Below, one piece after another: positions 1 to 5,398 of a stretch of DNA of 9,604 nucleotides; the first letter of the stretch is position 1, and each line of letters starts with the position of its first letter. The stretch lies in assembly GCA_963602355.1 (NCBI GenBank), contig CAVCIU010000053.1, positions 1 to 9,604 on the forward strand, read 5' to 3'. The translations under genes were made by a program, and so were the position numbers. The notes beneath the pieces were generated by a model. It made no database searches. It was not told the DNA's origin and was given only the letters and a program-made list of their open reading frames with translations. This DNA is from UBA791 sp963602355. Lineage in GTDB: Bacteria > Cyanobacteriota > Vampirovibrionia > Gastranaerophilales > Gastranaerophilaceae.

Positions 1-427
1 TCAAATATTTAGTTCCGCCATAAATATTTTGTTCCGCATCGTAAGCATTTGTAACACCTAAACCCTTAGCTGTTGCAGGCATCAATTGCATCAAGCCCAT
101 TGCGCCACATTTTGATGTAGCTTTTGGATTAAAACCAGATTCTTGACGAACAACAGCTTTTACAAAATCAGCATCTAAGCCGTTTTTTGCAGAATATTCT
201 TCAATTAAGCTGTCAATTTCCGCTCTTGATGCATTTGCATTTGTAGATGTAGGCGCTTTGTCTGCCTTCTCTAATTGAACAGTCTTATCAAGAATTTTTT
301 GGAAATCTTGTTGCGCTTCTGGTGTTTGCAAAGACATACCAGAGCGAGACATTAGTGATTGAAAACTATGTTCAATCTCGCTCATTCTATGCAAAGTTAT
401 TTCTAATCCTGAAATAGCGCTTGTCAT
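1..427 (-). CDS. Lytic transglycosylase, SLT domain (partial, C-terminus beyond left edge)
   Basis: Soluble lytic transglycosylases cleave the MurNAc-GlcNAc bond of peptidoglycan, leaving a 1,6-anhydro end. The visible 142 residues start at ATG (427) and run off the window with no stop. The SLT domain begins near residue 70. It shows RQESGFNPKA (residues 94-103, catalytic Glu E96), then GAMGLMQLMPATA (108-120), then the Asp/Asn-rich segment leading to NIYGGTKYL, all hallmarks of the Slt70/MltE-type fold. Residues 1-65 are helical, starting MTSAISGLEITLHRMSEIEH, with no signal peptide, so export by Sec is not evident. Such N-termini recall transglycosylases tied to flagellar-type export, but that is inference. 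The ribosome binding site is weak (GGGG five bases before ATG). It lies downstream of the unrecognised gene at 594-1229 on the same strand, 166 bases away. Confidence 0.9.
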   Translation of the reverse strand, partial: MTSAISGLEITLHRMSEIEHSFQSLMSRSGMSLQTPEAQQDFQKILDKTVQLEKADKAPTSTNANASRAEIDSLIEEYSAKNGLDADFVKAVVRQESGFNPKATSKCGAMGLMQLMPATAKGLGVTNAYDAEQNIYGGTKYL

Positions 428-495
428 TTTTGCCCCAAGTTATTTTCTTTATATTACTTACCACATATAATATACTTTATTTAATGTATATGAAC

Positions 496-518
496 ATCAA
501 CCCAAAGGTTGATTTTTT
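496..518. repeat. Inverted repeat with T-run; operator or plus-strand terminator
   Basis: ATCAACC (496-502) and GGTTGAT (507-513) form a perfect 7-bp inverted repeat with a 4-base loop. On the plus strand it runs directly into TTTTT (514-518), which is terminator-like, but no plus-strand gene lies to its left. It sits 69 bases upstream of the minus-strand transglycosylase start. It also abuts AT-rich sequence that could hold that gene's promoter (minus-strand TTCATA at 494-489, 16 bases, TATTAT at 472-467, a weak match). It could therefore be a regulator site, or a terminator blocking antisense reads. The structure is certain; the role is not. Confidence 0.4.
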
Positions 519-593
519 GCAGAACAAAATAAACCTTTAGGTGTATATAGGGCTAAAATGCTTTATTTATTTAGTTTTTAAGAAAATCCTCTC

Positions 594-1229
594 TTAAATT
601 TGTACAGAAAATCTATCTGTTTTTATATTGTCAGAGATTTCACTGTGAATTGAATTTGCTTTACTGATATATGTAGTCAATCTTTCGTATCTGTCTTTTC
701 CACCTTTTACTGGGGCCTGCATACTTATTAATTCATCTACACTTCTGTTTATACTCGATAATTTTTCTAAAGATACCTTTAAGTCGTAAATCATCTTAAA
801 CTTTTTAGAAATTTTTGATAAGAAGTATTTTAACATTAAATCTCCTATAGTTTTTCTGCGTGAATTTTTTCTTTTAAAAATTGAACTTATTAGTGCAATA
901 ACTTTTGATGCAAAATCAAGTTTTGTATATTTAAAAAGTAAAACTTTAAGCTGTCTTTCAACTCTCAACTTTTTACGTCTCAAAACCTTGATATTTTCCT
1001 CATCTTCAATAGAAATTGCACCATCTAGTTCTCTGTTGATAATATCTAAATCATCTTCAAGAACACTAATTTGATACTCTAATCTAAGGGCTCTATTATC
1101 CAAATCAAGATAAGCTCTGTCTTCTAAAATAGCAGAGTCATAATTATCAATCTTATGTGGATTTGTTATAAATCTGTATCTAGCTTCATTTTCAGAAGCC
1201 AACAACTCTTTTTTCCCCGTGTTCTCCAT
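594..1229 (-). CDS. Unrecognised 211-residue coiled-coil protein
   Basis: I do not recognise a family. The ATG at 1229 is the only plausible start near the N-terminus; the next Met is at residue 132. The protein is highly charged and helical throughout. Residues 42-100 look like a coiled coil with alternating acidic and basic blocks (LEYQISVLEDDLDIINREL, then IKVLRRKKLRVERQLKVLL). Residues 104-150 form a basic segment (IFKRKNSRRK, KISKKFKMIY) with a short hydrophobic patch, VIALISSI (110-117), too short for a membrane span. Residues 150-200 are again helical. There is no signal peptide, cysteine or recognisable catalytic motif. No clear Shine-Dalgarno precedes the ATG. A TATAAT lies two bases before it, which may be chance in AT-rich DNA. 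The gene follows a repeat-bearing non-coding stretch and precedes the transglycosylase on the same strand. A cytoplasmic structural or membrane-peripheral role is possible but unproven. Confidence 0.75.
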   Translation of the reverse strand: MENTGKKELLASENEARYRFITNPHKIDNYDSAILEDRAYLDLDNRALRLEYQISVLEDDLDIINRELDGAISIEDEENIKVLRRKKLRVERQLKVLLFKYTKLDFASKVIALISSIFKRKNSRRKTIGDLMLKYFLSKISKKFKMIYDLKVSLEKLSSINRSVDELISMQAPVKGGKDRYERLTTYISKANSIHSEISDNIKTDRFSVQI

Positions 1230-1289
1230 AATTATAATTTACAAGATTTTTAGAAAAAAAATACATCTATTTGTATGAAATAGTAAAAC

Positions 1290-1318
1290 GTGAGTAGTGA
1301 ATTGTGAGTAGAGAGTAG
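1290..1318. repeat. Short direct repeats GTGAGTAG
   Basis: GTGAGTAG occurs at 1290-1297 and again at 1304-1311, separated by TGAATT. A third, degenerate AGAGTAG follows at 1312-1318. The block lies immediately left of the inverted-repeat element at 1323-1491 and may be part of the same mobile or dispersed unit. There is no coding signal. Confidence 0.5.
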
Positions 1319-1322
1319 AAGA

Positions 1323-1491
1323 TGTCATTGCGAACGAATGTGAAGCAATCCAAGCGCGAGTGAGCAGAGGCTGGAGAGCTTTTGCGAGAGTGATAAAAGC
1401 ACGATAGCAAAACTCGGAACTGCCGTTTAACGCGAACGAGCAAGACAAAAACTCAGAGAGATTGCTTCGTCGTAAACTCCTCGCAATAACA
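1323..1491. repeat. Intergenic dispersed repeat with terminal inverted repeats
   Basis: The left arm (1323-1350) reads TGTCATTGCGA, 8 bases, GAAGCAATC. The reverse complement of the right arm (1460-1491) reads TGTTATTGCGA, 12 bases, GAAGCAATC. The arms thus share two conserved blocks in inverted order around a ~109-base core. The core is visibly richer in G and C than the flanking genes and contains a nested imperfect inverted repeat (GAGCTTTTGC at 1376-1385 against GCAAAACTC at 1407-1415). The ATTGCGAG...GAAGCAATC pattern is one I recall as a dispersed non-coding repeat in unrelated bacterial genomes. No transposase is present, so it would be a MITE-like or REP-like passenger. A frame spanning this stretch (1239-1448) has repeat-derived composition and no ribosome binding site, and is not called a gene. 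Confidence 0.7.
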
Positions 1492-1500
1492 TTAGGTTAT

Positions 1501-1528
1501 CATTCCGAACTCAATCCAAAATCTGAGG
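1501..1528. repeat. Degenerate second dispersed repeat (CATTCCGAACTC type)
   Basis: CATTCCGAACTC (1501-1512), then AATCCAAAATCTGAGG, resembles the CATTCCGAACTCGNTTCGGAATCT pattern I recall as an intergenic repeat in many genomes. Here the second half no longer pairs with the first, so the copy appears decayed. It directly follows the inverted-repeat element. The remainder of the gap up to the terminator at 1560 shows nothing further. Confidence 0.35.
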
Positions 1529-1556
1529 TTGTTAAACTGGTAATCAATGCAACAAT

Positions 1557-1598
1557 AAAAAAGAGGCGATTTTGAACTTTGTTCAAAATCGCCTCTTT
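1557..1598 (-). terminator. Rho-independent terminator of the 147-residue gene
   Basis: A perfect 18-bp stem (1560-1577 with 1581-1598) has a 3-base loop. On the minus strand it begins AAGAGGCGATTTTGAAC and ends in CTCTTTTTTATTG, a proper T-run. It stands 18 bases beyond the stop of the minus-strand gene at 1616-2059. On the plus strand the tail is CTCTTTCTCTTT, so weak termination in the other direction is possible. Confidence 0.9.
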
Positions 1599-1615
1599 CT
1601 CTTTAAGATTTTATT

Positions 1616-2059
1616 CTATGCCATCATATCCAAAATTTCTTGTTTCTTTTGTTCTCTAGCCTCAGCTGGACTTTGAACATTTACATTATTTTCTGGTAAA
1701 ACAGCTTTTCCTACTTTTGTTTTTGGATTAACAACTTTTTTAATTACATCAATTAAATCTTGTGGTTCAAGTTTACCTGTTGTTGCTTTGAACATATAAC
1801 CTTCGCCATTATCTTTTGTGTTTTTAATTGAATATTTACTTACTTCATAAGCACCAAATCCACGAGAAGATGATTTTTTATTTGCAGAAATTTCTACAAC
1901 ATCATCTGGAGAAACTTTTGAAAGATTTGTCAAAGCTTCTTTAAATTCAGTCATTTGTGTTTCATTCATTTTATTAATAACTTTTTCAGTTACACTATTA
2001 TTTTTTAATCTTGCTTGAAAGCTTGGTGTTGCTACGTTTTGATTTGCATTAACGTTCAT
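1616..2059 (-). CDS. Small hypothetical protein with N-terminal FQARL motif
   Basis: Function unknown. The 147-residue product starts at ATG (2059) with a clear ribosome binding site, AGAGGT (minus strand, 2071-2066), six bases ahead. It has no signal peptide, membrane segment or cysteine. Residues 1-18 are a low-complexity Asn-rich stretch carrying TPSFQARLK. I recall short early motifs of this F-x-A/G kind as common in small proteins of Gastranaerophilales, though no function is known to me. Residues 22-48 are helical. Residues 52-92 look like a small beta-rich unit (VVEISANK, AYEVSKYSIKN, GYMFKATTG). Residues 97-112 form a helix, and the tail is Gln/Glu/Lys-rich (EAREQKKQEILDMMA). It is its own transcription unit: the nifS terminator lies upstream and its own terminator downstream. 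Confidence 0.8.
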   Translation of the reverse strand: MNVNANQNVATPSFQARLKNNSVTEKVINKMNETQMTEFKEALTNLSKVSPDDVVEISANKKSSSRGFGAYEVSKYSIKNTKDNGEGYMFKATTGKLEPQDLIDVIKKVVNPKTKVGKAVLPENNVNVQSPAEAREQKKQEILDMMA

Positions 2060-2160
2060 TTTTTTACCTCTATTTTTCTTCTAACCTTCTTTATTTTCAT
2101 GCATATAAAACTTCTAAAAAATAAACTTGCTAGATAAATTTTAATCGATTTACATTTTGT

Positions 2161-2195
2161 AATAAAAAAGCCAACGTTATAATTACGCTGGCTTT
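2161..2195 (-). terminator. Rho-independent terminator after nifS
   Basis: On the minus strand AAAGCCAGCG (2195-2186), a 9-base loop and CGTTGGCTTT (2176-2167) form a 10-bp stem with one G-U pair, running into TTTTTTATT (2169-2161). It begins 20 bases beyond the nifS stop and closes the five-gene minus-strand run. Confidence 0.88.
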
Positions 2196-2215
2196 CAACA
2201 TATTTTTTATACATT

Positions 2216-3415
2216 TTATTTTGAATTTTTCAATGCCATAATTTCATCTTGATATGGTGAAATGCTATTCAATTTTTCAATAATTGGAGGCATTTTTTCG
2301 ATTACATAATCAATTTCATCTTCGGTAGTAAATCTACTCAAAGAAAATCTAATTGAACCATGCAATGCAGTAAATGGTGTTCCCATAGCTCTTAAAACAT
2401 GGCTTGGTTCCAATGAACCTGAAGTACAAGCACTACCAGAACTTGCACAAATACCAACATCAGAAAGATGTAATAAAATCAATTCACCTTCAATATATTC
2501 AAAACCAATGTTTGAAGTATTTGGAACTCTATTTGCAACACCTGTATTCAATTTTGCATTACAAATATTTTTAATCAAACCATTTTCAAGTTTATCTCTC
2601 AAACGTTTAATTTCAGTAGCTTCAAAGCCCAAACTTTCTTTAGCAAGTCTTGCAGCTTCAGCAATACCGACAATGTAAGGAACATTTTCTGTACCAGCTC
2701 TTTTACCTCTTTCTTGGTGTCCACCAATAATCAAAGGATTAAGCATTGTACCAGCCTTAACATATAAAGCACCAACACCTTTTGGCGCGTGGAATTTATG
2801 TCCAGAAACAGACAACATATCGATATCAGCCTTTTGAACATCAATATCAATCTTACCCGCAACTTGAACAGCATCTACGAACAATTTTGTATTAGGATTT
2901 TTATCCTTAACTATTTTGCTAATTTTTTCCACAGGGAAAATAACACCTGTTTCGTTATTAGCCCACATTGTTGCAACTAAAGCTGTTTCATCATCAACTT
3001 TTGAACTCAATTCTTCTAAATCAAGTTCACCGTTTGAATTAACGCCGATATAATCAACTCTATAACCTTGTTTTTCGTAGTATTTAAACACATTCAAAAC
3101 ACAAGGGTGTTCAACTTTTGTCGTAATAATATGTTTTTTAGTTTTATCAGCACTCAAAAGTCCACGAATAGCTGTATTTGCGCCCTCAGAACCGCAAGAA
3201 GTAAAGATGATTTCATTAGCAGATTTTGCATTGAAGAAATCTCTCATCGTTTCTCTAGCTTCTTTTATAGCACTTGAAGCTTTTCTACTAAAATCATACA
3301 TACTAGAAGGGTTTGCATACTCCTCGCAAAAATAAGGAAGCATTTTTTCTAGTACTTTTTCATCGACTTTTGTTGTCGCATTATTATCCAAATATATTAA
3401 CTTATTGTTCAACAT
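2216..3415 (-). CDS. nifS: Cysteine desulfurase NifS
   Basis: A cytoplasmic PLP enzyme that converts L-cysteine to alanine and passes the sulfur, as an enzyme persulfide, to the NifU scaffold for Fe-S assembly. The 399 residues are full length for NifS/IscS. Visible hallmarks are YLDNNATT (8-15), the cofactor-stacking His in VEHPC (H103), ANNETG (152-157), the PLP-contacting FVDAVQVAGK (179-188) and SGHKFHAPKG with the Schiff-base lysine K207. Further on are GGHQERGKRAGTEN (231-244) and the mobile loop ASSGSACTSG with the catalytic C330. This loop is of the group I (NifS/IscS) type rather than SufS. The start ATG has GAGG six bases ahead and overlaps the end of nifU by 14 bases, so translation is probably coupled. 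NifS is preferred over IscS because of the adjacent three-domain NifU. Confidence 0.95.
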   Translation of the reverse strand: MLNNKLIYLDNNATTKVDEKVLEKMLPYFCEEYANPSSMYDFSRKASSAIKEARETMRDFFNAKSANEIIFTSCGSEGANTAIRGLLSADKTKKHIITTKVEHPCVLNVFKYYEKQGYRVDYIGVNSNGELDLEELSSKVDDETALVATMWANNETGVIFPVEKISKIVKDKNPNTKLFVDAVQVAGKIDIDVQKADIDMLSVSGHKFHAPKGVGALYVKAGTMLNPLIIGGHQERGKRAGTENVPYIVGIAEAARLAKESLGFEATEIKRLRDKLENGLIKNICNAKLNTGVANRVPNTSNIGFEYIEGELILLHLSDVGICASSGSACTSGSLEPSHVLRAMGTPFTALHGSIRFSLSRFTTEDEIDYVIEKMPPIIEKLNSISPYQDEIMALKNSK

Positions 3416-4247
3416 TTATAACCTCTATTTCGCTATCAATTGAGTCTTTTAATGTTTGTTCTACAAAAGCTTTTAAAGTTAATATTGAATTTCTACATTG
3501 TGAACATCTGCCGTGTAATTTTACATAAACTTTATTACCGTCGATATCAACAAGTTCAATATCTCCACCGTCTTTTTGAAGTTCTGGGGCAATTTGAGAT
3601 TCAATAATTTTATTAATTTTCAAAATCTTTTGTGCAGAAGACATTGCAGGTTTTTCTTTTTTAGCCTTTTCTTCTTTATGAAGATAAGTGTTTATAATAT
3701 CCTGAATAGCACCTTTACATCTACCGCAAGCACCGCCAGCTTTTGTATAATTTGTAACTTCTTCAAGTGTTTTCAAATTGTTTTCTTTAATAGCATTCCA
3801 AATTTGTTTTTCAGTTACACCGAAACAAGTACAAACAATCTTGTCAGTTGTTTGAGAGTCTTTATCATCAAACATTTTATCATCATGATAATAGTTCTTT
3901 AAGGCATCTTCAAGAGCCTCATGTCCCATAACCGAACAGTGCATTTTTTCTGGAGGTAATCCCCCTAAAGCATCGGCAATATCTTTGTTAGTTAATTTCT
4001 TAACTTCTTCAATTGGTTTACCGATAATCATTTCTGTCATCATTGAAGAACTTGCCACAGCTGAACCACAGCCGAAAGTTTGGAATTTAGCATCAACTAC
4101 AATTCCGTTTTCAATCTTTAAATATATCTTCAACGCATCACCGCAAGCCAATGAACCAGCTTCGCCAATAGTGTCTGCATTATCAATTTTACCAACATTT
4201 CTTGGATTTCTATAATGATCTAAAACTTCTTCTGTATAATCCCACAT
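3402..4247 (-). CDS. nifU: Three-domain Fe-S scaffold protein NifU
   Basis: NifU builds Fe-S clusters with NifS and hands them to apo-proteins in the cytoplasm. All three domains are present in 281 residues. The IscU-like scaffold (about 1-125) has the ligand cysteines C35 (with D37), C60 and C104 in SLACGD, FGCGSA and KMHCSVMG. A central BFD-like [2Fe-2S] domain (about 135-190) carries CTC (C139, C141) and CGRC (C174, C177). A Lys/Glu linker leads to the C-terminal Nfu domain (about 205-281), whose GRCSQC supplies C248 and C251. The start is set at ATG 4247. The frame opens three codons earlier at a GTG, but that GTG abuts AAAGG with no spacing, whereas AAAGG is well spaced from the ATG. MWDYTEEVLDHY also matches the family N-terminus. 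The gap to the SIS gene upstream is 79 bases, AT-rich, with no clear terminator. Confidence 0.96.
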   Translation of the reverse strand: MWDYTEEVLDHYRNPRNVGKIDNADTIGEAGSLACGDALKIYLKIENGIVVDAKFQTFGCGSAVASSSMMTEMIIGKPIEEVKKLTNKDIADALGGLPPEKMHCSVMGHEALEDALKNYYHDDKMFDDKDSQTTDKIVCTCFGVTEKQIWNAIKENNLKTLEEVTNYTKAGGACGRCKGAIQDIINTYLHKEEKAKKEKPAMSSAQKILKINKIIESQIAPELQKDGGDIELVDIDGNKVYVKLHGRCSQCRNSILTLKAFVEQTLKDSIDSEIEVINVEQ

Positions 4248-4326
4248 AATTTTCACCTTTTATATTTCTTTGCATATTTATTTTAACGCAAAAATAATAA
4301 AGTGAATAAGTAAATAAGATAATGTT

Positions 4327-5394
4327 TTAGTTTTCTTTAACTACTTTATGCAACCCTTTTGGCTTATCAACATTTCTACCCAAAAGTAGTGCAATTTCTA
4401 ATGCTAACATTTGAATTACAACTGCGTTTGAAAACATTCTCATAGTTGCATCGTCATTATCAATAGTAATGTTTAAATTTGGAACAATATTTTCATGAGA
4501 ACGACCAATGATGAAAATTGGTGGATTATAATCTTTTTTGATTTTTTCCAAATTCTTCATTGCAGTGTAAGAAACACCTGAAGCTGAGATATAGATTAAA
4601 GAACAAGAATTATTCAACACTGCAACATGTCCGTGCATAAATTCGCCAAGAATGTTTGCATTAATGTTCAAATAAGATGTTTCTTTAATCTTCAATGAAG
4701 CTTCTTTAGCTAAAGCATAAGAAATTCCGTCTGCAGTAATAACAATGTTTTTCTTTCTTTTTAAAAGTTTCGCCAATTGAACAACTTTTTTTCTAAAATC
4801 AAAAGTTTCTTCAACAACTTTTGGTAAAGTTCTAACAGTATTCAATTTTTCTGTAATATCTACACCATGTTTTTGCGCAAATTTAAGAGTTAATAAATAA
4901 ACGCACAACATTTGAGCTGTGAAAGATTTTGTTGCAGCGATACTTTTTTCTTCACCAGCATGACAATCAACTTTATAATCAGAAATTTCCCAAATTGACG
5001 AATACTCTTTATTAGTAATACACATAATTGGCATATTAAGTTGTTTAGCTTTCTTAGCCGCTCTTAAAGTATCACTAGTTTCGCCAGATTGAGTAATAAA
5101 GATATAAAGCAAACCTTCATCAGCTGGAACTTTAGGTTTTAATAGAAATTCGCTTGAATAAATAGCTCTAGCTTCCATATCAGCGACTTGTCCGAACAAA
5201 TCAGCACCATATCTTGCACAGTGGTATGAAGAACCACTTGCAACCAAAACTATTTTCTTAATGTTTTCGGGAACATCAAGCTTAATCTCATTATCATCAG
5301 TTAAAAAACTTTTTAGTATTCTTGATAAAATCAAAGGTTGTTGATGGATTTCTTTCTCCATCGAAGTTTTTTTTCTTAATAATAAATTTTCCAT
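4327..5394 (-). CDS. Double-SIS-domain sugar-phosphate isomerase/deaminase (GlmS C-terminal-like)
   Basis: The 355 residues correspond to the isomerase half of glucosamine-6-phosphate synthase without its N-terminal glutaminase. SIS domain 1 (about 44-175) has ASGSSYHCAR (52-61), TQSGETSDTL (101-110) and EEKSIAATKSFTAQ (148-161). SIS domain 2 (about 205-340) has KEASLKIKETSY and LGEFMHGHVAVL. By alignment to E. coli GlmS, K485, E488, H504 and K603 match K235, E238, H254 and K350, so the sugar ring-opening and isomerisation chemistry looks intact. Without a glutaminase, the likeliest role is a NagB-II/GlmD-type glucosamine-6-phosphate deaminase. An AgaS-like or fructosamine deglycase activity, or an ammonia-using synthase, cannot be excluded. 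The ATG at 5394 has AGGA inside the end of gatB and lies four bases after the gatB stop, so the two are probably co-translated. Confidence 0.85.
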   Translation of the reverse strand: MENLLLRKKTSMEKEIHQQPLILSRILKSFLTDDNEIKLDVPENIKKIVLVASGSSYHCARYGADLFGQVADMEARAIYSSEFLLKPKVPADEGLLYIFITQSGETSDTLRAAKKAKQLNMPIMCITNKEYSSIWEISDYKVDCHAGEEKSIAATKSFTAQMLCVYLLTLKFAQKHGVDITEKLNTVRTLPKVVEETFDFRKKVVQLAKLLKRKKNIVITADGISYALAKEASLKIKETSYLNINANILGEFMHGHVAVLNNSCSLIYISASGVSYTAMKNLEKIKKDYNPPIFIIGRSHENIVPNLNITIDNDDATMRMFSNAVVIQMLALEIALLLGRNVDKPKGLHKVVKEN

Positions 5395-5398
5395 TAAG

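Noticed and set aside
1290..1318. Direct repeats considered as a CRISPR array
   Set aside because: The units are only 8 bases with a 6-base interval and no array of equal spacers, so they are not CRISPR.
1239..1448. A 69-codon minus-strand open frame in the repeat-bearing gap
   Set aside because: It lies across the direct repeats and inverted-repeat element, has no ribosome binding site, and its sequence follows repeat composition rather than protein-like composition.
2789..4215. Several plus-strand open frames of 60-110 codons opposite nifS and nifU
   Set aside because: They are antisense to strongly conserved genes, lack ribosome binding sites and have Phe/Ile/Cys-rich translations typical of the reverse strand of AT-rich coding DNA.
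4248..4256. GTG start for nifU three codons upstream
   Set aside because: The GTG touches the AAAGG Shine-Dalgarno with no spacing, while ATG 4247 is well spaced from it and matches the family N-terminus MWDY.
4257..4326. Possible promoter or Fe-S regulator site before nifU
   Set aside because: It is AT-rich with repeated CTTATT-like strings, but no -35/-10 pair at good spacing and no recognisable IscR-like palindrome could be supported.
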